Assembly: GCF_018860665.1 (NCBI RefSeq)
Contig: NZ_JAHKPK010000039.1
Location: 1 to 64,000, forward strand
From: Pacificibacter marinus
Lineage (GTDB): Bacteria; Pseudomonadota; Alphaproteobacteria; Rhodobacterales; Rhodobacteraceae
Reading direction: 5' to 3'
Length of the DNA stretch: 64,000 nt
Under the pieces are notes generated by a model. That model ran no database searches. It had not been told where the DNA came from and saw nothing but the letters and a program-made list of their open reading frames with translations. Below are positions 1-7,341 of the stretch, piece by piece; the first letter of the stretch is position 1, and every line of letters begins with the position of its first letter. The translations under genes were made by a program, and so were the position numbers.

Positions 1-85
1 AATGGCCGGCATCATATTCTTTGAAAATACGCTCAACGACAGCGGCCTGATCGGGATCAATGTCACGTTCACCCGTGACGGGGGT
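1..85 (-). pseudogene. Serine recombinase fragment (recombinase domain)
   Basis: The minus strand reads VTGERDIDPDQAAVVERIF followed by KEYDAGH. This resembles the start of the Recombinase (PF07508-type) domain that follows the catalytic resolvase domain in large serine recombinases. The reading frame enters from an IS110-type right end at about position 86, so everything N-terminal is missing. The rest would lie left of the window edge. It is probably a remnant of an integrase or transposon that was broken by the neighbouring IS. Too short to say more. Confidence 0.6.
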
Positions 86-435
86 GCCTACCGAAACCCG
101 GCAGCGATGGCAGAAGCGCAATGCAACGTACATCAAAACCCGGGACTTGAGTGTGTGAGGAGATCGAAGGACAGTAAGGGAAAATGATCGGAAAGATCCG
201 GACCAGACAAAACAGTTTTACTGCAGGAGCCAATGAGCTCGATTTGTTGATCTGTCTTTGGTGCGCGCATCGCCATACCGGCCCGTGGCTGTATCAACCG
301 CCGCAACGAGATGCCTGATACATGACCGCATCCGATCACACACTCAAACCGTTCAGAAATCTCTTGCGCCAATGGGGGCATCCATACATGCAGCAAATGC
401 TATCAAAGGGGCGGCACAAAAGCGGGACAGGTCCA
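86..435 (+). mobile_element. Right end of an IS110/IS1111-type element, truncated
   Basis: These 350 bases match 16642-16991 with about 14 mismatches and no indels. They hold the last codons of the transposase (YRNPAAMA) and the long noncoding right end. In both copies similarity stops right after gacaggtcca, which marks the element terminus at 435. The transposase body is absent here; the left side abuts a serine-recombinase fragment. The element ends about 20 bases beyond the stop codon of the sensor kinase gene, leaving that gene intact. Confidence 0.8.
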
Positions 436-457
436 AATTCAAAGAAATGCCTCTGCT

Positions 458-1867
458 TCAGGTCGCCGTGTCGAGGCGCTTTTTGTCGGCTCTAGCGATA
501 TCGCGGTCTGTCCCACGATCAAATTCCACATAGAAGGTTGAGCCGACGCCGAGTTCGCTGACGTAATCGATGATGGCATTGTGGCGCTCGGCGATCTGTT
601 TGCTAATATAGAGGCCAAGTCCGGTACCGCCGACCCTGCGCACGTCAGAGGAATCCACTTGGCTGAACTTGCCGAACACGCGATCCTTTGCGCCAGCCGG
701 AATGCCCAACCCTTCATCCTGAATAGAAATGCGAACGCGAGTGCCAAGATTCTCTACGCGTGCTTTAACTGTGCTGCCGTGAGGGGAAAACTTCAAGGCA
801 TTAGACAATAGGTTACTTAAAACTTGGACCAGACGGTCACGGTCTCCTATGATCATACACGCCTCTGCGCAGGGCTCTAAGGTGACATGGATTCCGAGCT
901 TACTTGCAATTCCTGAGGTTGAGTCCACTGTTTCGCTTAAGAGATCATTCGCATCGATGGGCATAAAATCGAACACAATTTCCTCGGATTCGATTTTTTG
1001 CATGCTAAGAAGGTCATCGATAAGGGCGGCGAGGCGTTGCCCGTTTCGGTTCGCGAGATTTATGATGGGTTTAAGAGGTTCGGGAAGCACTGCAAGTGCG
1101 TCGTTATTCACGAGTTCGAGCGCCCCGATGATCGATGTCAGTGGCGTGCGCAATTCATGACTGACGGTGGCCAAGAACTGTGCTTTGGCTTCTAAAGCAG
1201 CTTTCGCGCGCTCGCTTTCTTCTTTGATCAGCTTCATCTGCTCAAGCCGCTCTTTGTGGCTGAGGTAGAATTTCATCGAAATATCGATAATGAAGTAAAG
1301 CACGAAGATGATCGTGAAAAACTCCATCCAGATTTGAGATTTGAGCGAAGGAGCATAACGCACCAAGTCGAAAACCGCGATGAACAGAAACGCAAATCCA
1401 TATATTGTTAGCCGCAACAATAGGATACCTAACAGTTGGCTATTGTACATCGCTGCGAAAACGGATGCAGAAAAGAGGAAAAAGAGCGGTGTGAAATGAC
1501 CCGTTGATGACTGTTGTAGTGCCATGTTTACAATGAAAGCGCAGATCGCCAGCGCGCTTATGATTGTATTGAAGACGATACGTTTGAGAATCTGTCGGCC
1601 AATAATCGGGTCCTGACCATCCCAAGATTTTGATTTTCGCCCAAGGTGCACATCAAGAAATTCGGTGAGGGCTACAAACAAATAGGTCACGAAGACTGAG
1701 ACAACATCGAAGTAAAACGCGGCCAATACAGCCGCCGCGAGAAAACTCGTCTGCCGTTTCCACACAAGTTCGCTGAGAAGGGATGCGTAATCCTTGATGT
1801 TTTGTTCACGACCTACGGAACTAAACCAGTTAGTCTGGGTCGATTTAAATGTCCTTAGTCCCTGCAT
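458..1867 (-). CDS. Membrane sensor histidine kinase
   Basis: The product is a 469-residue hybrid-free histidine kinase. About six hydrophobic segments occupy residues 40-200 and form a membrane sensor region with no recognised ligand domain. A HisKA dimerisation helix follows, with the phospho-acceptor His in FLATVSHELRTPL near residue 237. The HATPase domain shows the N-box (NLLSNALKF), G1 (DEGLGIP) and G2 (GGTGLGLYI). No receiver domain is attached and no response regulator gene is adjacent, so the partner is encoded elsewhere. I chose ATG at 1867, which has a GGGGGT stretch just upstream; a GTG at 1897 would add ten residues. It lies downstream of, and on the same strand as, the acyltransferase and methyltransferase genes, with a 278-base gap. 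Confidence 0.85.
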   Translation of the reverse strand: MQGLRTFKSTQTNWFSSVGREQNIKDYASLLSELVWKRQTSFLAAAVLAAFYFDVVSVFVTYLFVALTEFLDVHLGRKSKSWDGQDPIIGRQILKRIVFNTIISALAICAFIVNMALQQSSTGHFTPLFFLFSASVFAAMYNSQLLGILLLRLTIYGFAFLFIAVFDLVRYAPSLKSQIWMEFFTIIFVLYFIIDISMKFYLSHKERLEQMKLIKEESERAKAALEAKAQFLATVSHELRTPLTSIIGALELVNNDALAVLPEPLKPIINLANRNGQRLAALIDDLLSMQKIESEEIVFDFMPIDANDLLSETVDSTSGIASKLGIHVTLEPCAEACMIIGDRDRLVQVLSNLLSNALKFSPHGSTVKARVENLGTRVRISIQDEGLGIPAGAKDRVFGKFSQVDSSDVRRVGGTGLGLYISKQIAERHNAIIDYVSELGVGSTFYVEFDRGTDRDIARADKKRLDTAT

Positions 1868-1890
1868 TTTCACCCCCAGCGCTTTACGCC

Positions 1891-1990
1891 GTTTCACGCT
1901 ATAGCTGAATGTGTTGATAGTTGAAGCGTGTTGGTTTCACGCTACCGCTGACATGTGTTGGATTCATTTTAAAGTTGAAATGTGTTTAAA
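1891..1990. repeat. Imperfect direct repeat upstream of kinase gene
   Basis: Two copies of gtttcacgct start at 1891 and 1934. Each is followed by a related gctga-n-atgtgttg stretch and then gttgaa-gtgtt. The repeat period is about 43-50 bases. It covers the region just upstream of the kinase start and could hold binding sites. The remaining bases to 2145 show nothing else recognisable. Confidence 0.4.
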
Positions 1991-2145
1991 ATTGGTCATT
2001 TGCAAGGTCAGGCGTGACGTTTTTGGCTCCAATTGAAGGCAAGGGTGGGGGCACAGATACATATCACTTGAGAGAGCCCATGCCGCAAAACGTGTTGGAC
2101 ATGGACTGCATGGGCATGATGTGTCGAATGCAAGCGCTGGCGCTG

Positions 2146-2835
2146 TCAGGCGACTTTGGTGCGACCATTCTTTAGCGCAACATAATTTCCCGGGAGGTCT
2201 GGAAACGCAATGTTAGAATGTGGGATATCGTTGATCGGACCGAAAATGGGAGTACGAGCGAGAACCGCGTCACGCTGTTCCCAAACATTAGAGGTCAAAA
2301 GCTGGAGTGGCTTTGTGAGCCACGGATAGCTACGTGGGCCAATCGCCAAATCATAGCCAAGATAGCGGCGATAGAACGGGGTGTGCTCAACGCGTACCGC
2401 GGCAAGGGCTAAATCGACATTATAGGACATCGTGGCCAGAAATGGGATTCGCATAACTAAAAAATGCAATGGCACCCGCTGTTTGCGTGCTGCGGGATTG
2501 ATCACAAATCGGGTCGGGTCAAGGGCCGTTTCGCCCGGTTTTAGATAATCCAAAATTTCCGGAAACGCTTCCATCGAGGGCGACGTGGGGGATGTCTGGG
2601 ATATCACGTGCAGCCGCATCGCCGCCATAATTTCCCCATCCATTTCAACCGCGACGTGAACGCAGTTCTCGGTCTCGTCATAAGAGTCGGTCATGATGCC
2701 GCGCTCGTTTTCGTCTATCGCTTGCTCTGCGAGATAGCCTTTATAGCGCAGGCGATACACTTTTTCGAGGTCCTGACTTTTGGTCAAGATTTTGTAGCGA
2801 GAGCGTTTTAGCGCTTCTATTGCTTGATGTTTCAT
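2146..2835 (-). CDS. FeeM-like N-acyltransferase (GNAT / autoinducer-synthase fold)
   Basis: The 229-residue product resembles N-acyl amino acid synthases of the FeeM type and, more distantly, LuxI-type synthases. These enzymes transfer a fatty acyl chain from acyl-ACP to an amino group. Recognisable features are VYRLRYKGYLAEQAID near residues 26-41, the conserved LDPTRFVI segment near 105-112, and the GNAT-like FYRRYLGY near 154-161. The acceptor substrate cannot be read from sequence. I chose the ATG at 2835, which has CAGGA upstream; an upstream start would run into the methyltransferase gene. The methyltransferase lies 25 bases upstream on the same strand, so the two are likely cotranscribed and may build one acylated, methylated product. 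No luxR-type regulator is adjacent. The family call is fairly safe; the product is unknown. Confidence 0.65.
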   Translation of the reverse strand: MKHQAIEALKRSRYKILTKSQDLEKVYRLRYKGYLAEQAIDENERGIMTDSYDETENCVHVAVEMDGEIMAAMRLHVISQTSPTSPSMEAFPEILDYLKPGETALDPTRFVINPAARKQRVPLHFLVMRIPFLATMSYNVDLALAAVRVEHTPFYRRYLGYDLAIGPRSYPWLTKPLQLLTSNVWEQRDAVLARTPIFGPINDIPHSNIAFPDLPGNYVALKNGRTKVA

Positions 2836-2860
2836 AGTCGGTCCTGACGCCTTTTCGTGA

Positions 2861-3631
2861 CTACGATATTGCACGACACACAAGAAGGTCGCTGTGATCG
2901 CGGTAAACGGATTGTTGCCTAACGATTTCGAACCCATTTTGGGCGACAAGCGATGCGAACTCTGTTTCGGTATGGGTCCAATAGACGCCTTTTTTTTGAG
3001 CCTCTAGGATGCTTTTGTTTTGTTTGGCAATTTCGCGACCTTGCCAAAAGACGCGGAGTGCGCCGATCAGACCGAGCTCTTTTTTTACGCTTGCGAATAG
3101 ATAGCTGCGCCAATCAGGCACGTTCATGTAGCGGCCGATATCGATGAGGTAGAGACATCCACCAGGGCGCAGCAACCTGCGGAGGTCGGCAAGCCGCTGT
3201 TCTGGCGCAGGCATGGCATATAATGCGTGAATGCAGATAACGAGATCTGCTGTGCCCGTGGCGTCAATGTCTTGAAGGGTGCGGTTGTCGTAGGTGATAT
3301 TTTTGTAGGCGGCCAGTTTGGACTGCGCCGATCTGTTCATGTTGGTGTCGGGCTCTACAAAGTGTATCTCGCTATCGGGACAGGCGCGGGCCGCGATTTC
3401 GGTGTAGTTTCCTGTGCCGCCGCCGATGTCATAGATAATCTGAGGTGTCTCTATCGAGTCTAGAAAGGCTTCGAAACCTTGCAACAGTGCCTGATATTCG
3501 GGGTTGTGCTTGGACAGTAGGTCATAGGACGCGGAATAGGCGCTCCAATCGGCAGACACCGATCGATTGGCAGCTTTAGAGCGATATTTGGTTCGGGGAG
3601 ATGACATCTCAGCTCCAGCTTGTGACGGCAT
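2861..3631 (-). CDS. Class I SAM-dependent methyltransferase
   Basis: The 256-residue protein has a Rossmann-type SAM-binding fold. Motif I is DIGGGTGNYTE at residues 68-78, the acidic end of strand 2 is FVEPD, and LLRPGGCLYLIDIG matches the post-III strand. Before motif I lies WSAYSASYDLLSKHNPEYQALL, a helical lid common in small-molecule methyltransferases of the UbiE/BioC kind. The start at 3631 has GGAG seven bases upstream. It is the first gene of a minus-strand set with the FeeM-like acyltransferase and the sensor kinase. A role in methylating an acyl-amino-acid product is plausible inference only. Confidence 0.75.
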   Translation of the reverse strand: MPSQAGAEMSSPRTKYRSKAANRSVSADWSAYSASYDLLSKHNPEYQALLQGFEAFLDSIETPQIIYDIGGGTGNYTEIAARACPDSEIHFVEPDTNMNRSAQSKLAAYKNITYDNRTLQDIDATGTADLVICIHALYAMPAPEQRLADLRRLLRPGGCLYLIDIGRYMNVPDWRSYLFASVKKELGLIGALRVFWQGREIAKQNKSILEAQKKGVYWTHTETEFASLVAQNGFEIVRQQSVYRDHSDLLVCRAIS

Positions 3632-4031
3632 GGGGGACTCCAGAATTTGGTCGGGAATGACCTGCTACATGACATGTTTGTTAAGTCGAACGTTACGCCG
3701 CAAATCTCGCATTACTAGTTATTTTGGAACAATGGAGATATTTTCTTATGATTGTTTCCAACCTTATACGCGGCGGGTCATCGATGTCAAAGCGCAATCT
3801 AAAGTTGTAATGCAAGTCGTAGGTTGAAAGGTTTCAGCTCGTATGAACCAAGCAGAGCAGCTTATTCGCCTCGCGAATGCTAGCGTTCGGTGTTGAAAAA
3901 ATGTGTCGTGAAAAAGGCAAAAGCATCGAATTTCAATAAAAGATTTCACTGACTTGCCCAATTCTTGCCTCAATTTTAGGCAAAAAATAGCGAGAAATAG
4001 GGTGTGGTAGAGCTGAAAACTTGGGGTTGTG
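3632..4031. other. Noncoding, AT-rich 400-base stretch
   Basis: This is the upstream region of the methyltransferase. It holds no ORF with family resemblance. Local composition is AT-rich around 3710-4000, consistent with promoter DNA plus degenerate sequence at the edge of the decayed zone that follows. Confidence 0.5.
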
Positions 4032-4205
4032 ATGAGCTTATTGGTAACTTTTAATGATTCAACTGTGCGGTTTGCAGAGAATGATGATTCGGTGGTCTTA
4101 GATCTCGTTGCGCATTTCCTCGGGATCGCAGCGTATCACAATGATAACAATGCGCCGACTGCAATACCCGCGCTTGAGGTCATCTCTAAAACAGTGGACA
4201 TTTAA
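4032..4205 (+). CDS. Small hypothetical ORF, 57 residues
   Basis: An ATG at 4032 opens a 57-codon frame beginning MSLLVTFNDSTVRFAENDDS and ending in VDI-stop at 4203-4205. There is no good ribosome binding site (ttgtg before the ATG) and no family resemblance I can name. It lies in a decayed region, so it may be a chance frame or the stub of a lost gene. Confidence 0.2.
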   Translation: MSLLVTFNDSTVRFAENDDSVVLDLVAHFLGIAAYHNDNNAPTAIPALEVISKTVDI

Positions 4206-4336
4206 AACTGTTTCAAGCGGCCATAGCTGCGGATGGGTTGGTATTGTCACGGCTGACAACATTTACTGAAATGAGTAGGGGGTCCTATTTCTCAGGCTTT
4301 AACCGAGAACAGGGAATGAGAGCAGTCACGGCGGTG

Positions 4337-4572
4337 TCAGTCTGGGATGCTTTCGGTTGCTGTGGCATCGTTGCCGACAGGGACGAATAATATGGAGCCC
4401 ATACACCTCTCGATTTCGTAATTTTCGCTTTTTACGCCTTGGGAAAGAGTCGGGTAGTTTGCCCGTTGGCTCCGTTGGCGTGAGCGCAATCCGATCCACC
4501 AGACCACGCAGGGCGTCCTTCGTTTCCAGTATGTGATCGGTCTGTTGAAGTTGCGAGTTAAGACCGATGACC
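4337..4572 (-). pseudogene. Serine recombinase C-terminal fragment, frameshifted
   Basis: On the minus strand, DKVIGLNSQLQQTDHILETK followed by DALRGLVDRIALTP matches the C-terminal helical region of large serine recombinases, where LRxLVDRIxLTP is characteristic. The frame then shifts near an A-rich run around 4430, and a second frame gives YEIERCMGSILFVPVGND before a stop at 4337. The N-terminal side is replaced abruptly by a sugar-binding-protein fragment. Together with the fragment at position 1 this indicates at least one lost integrative element. Confidence 0.5.
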
Positions 4573-5317
4573 TTGTCGCGGTGGGGCTTCGCCAATTATG
4601 CAGCAGGTGCACATGCGCTTGGCGAACGTCTTGGCTTGCCGGTGAGTGTGCTGAGCAGCGAAGGCAACAGCCAGAAACAGTTCGCTGATCTGCGCGCGCA
4701 AATTGCACGGACCGGCGGGAATATGGTTGTGAACATTGATCCCAATGAGGGCCCCGTCATTGCCGTGCAAGGTATGCTGGCGAACAATGCCGCCATCGGC
4801 CGTTTTAAAGGTCTGCAAAAAGCTTTGGCTGAGAACCCCGGTGTGGAATTGCTGCAATGGGAGGCTGCGGATTGGGACACAAACCGCGCCTATGAGGTGA
4901 CCAAGCAGTTGCTGGCGGCGCATCCTGATGTGGACGGTATTTGGTCTGCCAACGACAATATGGCAATTGGTGCTATCGCTGCGCTCAAAGAAACTGGAAA
5001 TGCGGGTGCAGTGAAAGTATCGGGCACCGACGGTATTCCTGATGCGTTTGATGCGATCATTGATGGAACGCTGTCCTCGACAGAATTCATGGACTCTTGG
5101 TATCAATCCCAGCTTGGCCTGACCATGGCACTGGCTGAAAAAAATGGCGATCTGGATCCGTCGACCACGCCAGCTGAGCACTGTGCTTTCATGATTTCGG
5201 GCACTCAGGTGAACGCACGCCGATAATGTGGAAACCTTTGTCGAAGAAGTGTTCAACACGATGCCAGAATACGATCTAACAGACTATTATGCACAATGGG
5301 TTTTTGTTGCTGAATAA
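4573..5317 (+). pseudogene. Sugar ABC transporter substrate-binding protein, truncated and frameshifted
   Basis: The frame encodes the C-terminal three quarters of a periplasmic-binding-protein-like I domain (Peripla_BP_4 type, XylF/RbsB class). Signature stretches are NYAAGAHALGERLGLPVSVLSS, a hinge region with AADWDTNRAYEVTKQLLAAH, and WSANDNMAIGAIAALKE. The signal peptide and first strand are missing. The main frame stops at 5224-5226. A shift of one base restores a normal C-terminus (NVETFVEEVFNTMPEYDLTD) ending at 5317. It cannot make an exported functional protein. A matching permease remnant follows, so this was a sugar uptake operon. Confidence 0.75.
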
Positions 5318-5479
5318 CGCAGAGAGACAGTCACCTTTGAGCGGGCGTCGGTGACGGCGCCTGCTTGTATCGTCTTTCAGAATCCATCCGTATTTTAGGG
5401 TGCCTCAAACCCGTCACAACGCGGCAGGGCAAGCGTCATCGATGGGCTGCGCGCATAAATCGCAGTGCAAAACCAATAC

Positions 5480-6040
5480 GTGCATTCATTTCAAAGACGA
5501 AGAAGCCATACAGGCCCTACACTCAAGTCTTCGTTGGATACGCCGCTCAGGCGTTGCCACCCAACTCGTTTCGCTCGCCTTGATTGCGACGATCTTTTTT
5601 ATCGGCACGGCTGGAAAAAGCCTGACGATGTCCAATATCCACGCCGCCCCTTTTGGCATCGCGAATGTCGTGTTGTTCGCGGTTTTCGTGACGACCTTTG
5701 TGCAGTTTTTACAAGATCGCCCTCTCTTTGGGCGACATCTTTATGCCATTGGCGGAGACGAGGCCTTGGCCAAACAGTTGGGCGTAAATGTTGATCGGGT
5801 GAAGACCCTCGCGTTCACCCTTGCGGGCTGTTTGTATGGCATTGGTGCGTTGCTGTTGGTGACACGGATGGGGTCGGCCACGTCACCGGCAGAGCTCAAT
5901 CTGTTGTTTCCAACCATCACCGCAGTTGTTGTCGGTGGGGTCGCCCTGACGGGTGGTGTTGGCGGCGCGAAAAATGCCTTTCTTGGCGCGCTTATTCTAG
6001 CGGTTTTGAACAACGGAATGGTTTTGATGGCGGTGAGCGG
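5480..6040 (+). pseudogene. Sugar ABC transporter permease (RbsC/XylH type), truncated
   Basis: The frame encodes the C-terminal half of a branched-chain/sugar-type ABC permease. RPLFGRHLYAIGGDEALAKQ followed by LGVNVDRVK is the conserved cytoplasmic loop of RbsC/XylH proteins, followed by GGVALTGGVGGAKNAFLGAL. The N-terminal half has no start or early membrane segments. The C-terminus is cut after NNGMVLMAVS, where it abuts the phosphoribosyltransferase gene. No ATPase gene of the system remains. The bases 5318-5480 between the two remnants hold nothing recognisable. Confidence 0.7.
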
Positions 6041-6049
6041 CAACAATTG

Positions 6050-6670
6050 TTACGTGCCTTCAATCGGCTGCCACTGACCGCCTGTATCAGGGGCGAATTG
6101 TGGGATATGGGCCACGGATACCAAGTTGTTCACGTCCTCGCCCAGTGTTTCGCGCCAGTCTTGCGCTTCGGTAAGGATCACGCCCGCACCGACCACTTCT
6201 CCGCCAGCTTGCCTTACCAATTCCAGCGCGGCCTTTAGGCTCGAACCTGATGCCACAACATCGTCGACGACAACAACGCGTTTTCCTTTGATCAAATGGA
6301 TCGCAGCGCGGTCCAATAACAAACGTTGTTCACCTTTTGACGTGATCGAGGTGAGCTTGTATTCCAGCGCGTCCGAGAGATGCCGCTTTGGGGATTTTTG
6401 CAGCACGACATATTTATCTAGCCCCAATGCACGCGTGACCTCTATTGCGACTGGAATGCCAAGTGTCGCTGGTCCGACGATGATGTCAGGCTGCATTGGT
6501 TCTATTTGCTTGGCAAGGCAGCGGCCGATGTGTTCACCAAACTTTACCCCCAGATCAATAACCATCATCAAAGAGATCGCAAATTCAGGGTTGATCGGCA
6601 CGATAGGGAGTTCAAGCGGATAGCCTTGAACGTCTACTTTCCATGTCTGAGGGGAATTTTTTTCAGTCAT
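6050..6670 (-). CDS. Purine-type phosphoribosyltransferase (paralog 1)
   Basis: The 206-residue protein is a type I phosphoribosyltransferase. The PRPP-binding motif RVVVVDDVVASGSS lies at residues 131-144, and the pyrophosphate-loop region is PATLGIPVA near 68-75. It resembles the adenine/xanthine PRT branch, which joins a nucleobase to PRPP. It overlaps the upstream EcfT gene by four bases (stop of EcfT, start here), and the cluster continues with fused ECF ATPases, the S component and a second PRT (9518-10228). Sequence similarity to that paralog is obvious (DxxxPLDKYVxLQKSPKxHL-type region). The context suggests salvage of an imported base, but the base is not identifiable. Its 3' end touches the truncated permease remnant. 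Confidence 0.8.
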   Translation of the reverse strand: MTEKNSPQTWKVDVQGYPLELPIVPINPEFAISLMMVIDLGVKFGEHIGRCLAKQIEPMQPDIIVGPATLGIPVAIEVTRALGLDKYVVLQKSPKRHLSDALEYKLTSITSKGEQRLLLDRAAIHLIKGKRVVVVDDVVASGSSLKAALELVRQAGGEVVGAGVILTEAQDWRETLGEDVNNLVSVAHIPQFAPDTGGQWQPIEGT

Positions 6671-7341
6671 TGGGTCTTATCCTTCCAAGACATACGTGGC
6701 TCAACCAGTAATCCCACATCGCGCCAAGTTGTGCGCTTGCGTGACAAATCAAAGCCATAAAGGGTGAGTGAAAATGAAATTGCATGGGCGGTGCGAATGG
6801 CTTGCACCAACAGTGGTACTCCTCGTGCAAGCGCAAAGCGCAGTTTTTTCACGATGCTGACGTTATCAATTTCCATACCACGGGCACGTTGTGCATCGGC
6901 AATACGTTCAAATTCGTCGCGCAGCATCGGGATGATCCCGAAGGTGAGTGACAATACAAGCGTCACAATTGCGGGCAACCGCGCGGCCGAGCAGGCTGCC
7001 AAAATGGCGCCAGGACTGGATGTTTCCATCACAAAATAAAATAGCGCTGTGGTGGCAACCAAGCGCGATGCCATCTTGGCCGAAATCGTAAGGGCCTCTA
7101 TTACTGACGTGCCCTGCAACAACAGATTTACCATCCAACTTGCAATGACCATCAATGTCAGCAGTCCGGCACCTTTCATGTAACTTTTCAGTTTAGGGAC
7201 CTTGGTAACCCACAAACCGAGCAGGCATAGGATCGCAAAAGACACCCCTAGTTGCCAGTTTGGTGCAAACCAAGCGACTGTCATAAGGCCGAACGCAAAG
7301 GCCAGTTTTATAAAGAAATTCAGGTCATGTAGTCGGGTCAT
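6667..7341 (-). CDS. ECF transporter T component (CbiQ/EcfT family)
   Basis: The 224-residue membrane protein has the EcfT architecture: several hydrophobic helices, then two cytoplasmic coupling helices each carrying an Ala-Arg-Gly motif (RAQRARGMEI and RFALARGVPL). These motifs dock into the grooves of the two ATPase subunits and pass motion to the S component. It overlaps the ATPase gene upstream and the PRT gene downstream by four bases each, so all three are translationally coupled. It would sit in the inner membrane and form the module with 7338-8846 and 8851-9423. Confidence 0.85.
   Translation of the reverse strand: MTRLHDLNFFIKLAFAFGLMTVAWFAPNWQLGVSFAILCLLGLWVTKVPKLKSYMKGAGLLTLMVIASWMVNLLLQGTSVIEALTISAKMASRLVATTALFYFVMETSSPGAILAACSAARLPAIVTLVLSLTFGIIPMLRDEFERIADAQRARGMEIDNVSIVKKLRFALARGVPLLVQAIRTAHAISFSLTLYGFDLSRKRTTWRDVGLLVEPRMSWKDKTQ

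Noticed and set aside
133-396. 87-codon minus-strand frame repeated almost identically at 16689-16952
   Set aside because: Both copies lie in the conserved noncoding right end of the IS. Identity comes from the repeat itself; no coding evidence such as a motif or ribosome binding site.
4558-5259. 233-codon minus-strand frame opposite the sugar-binding protein remnant
   Set aside because: Antisense shadow of a clearly recognisable coding frame on the plus strand, with unlikely residue composition.
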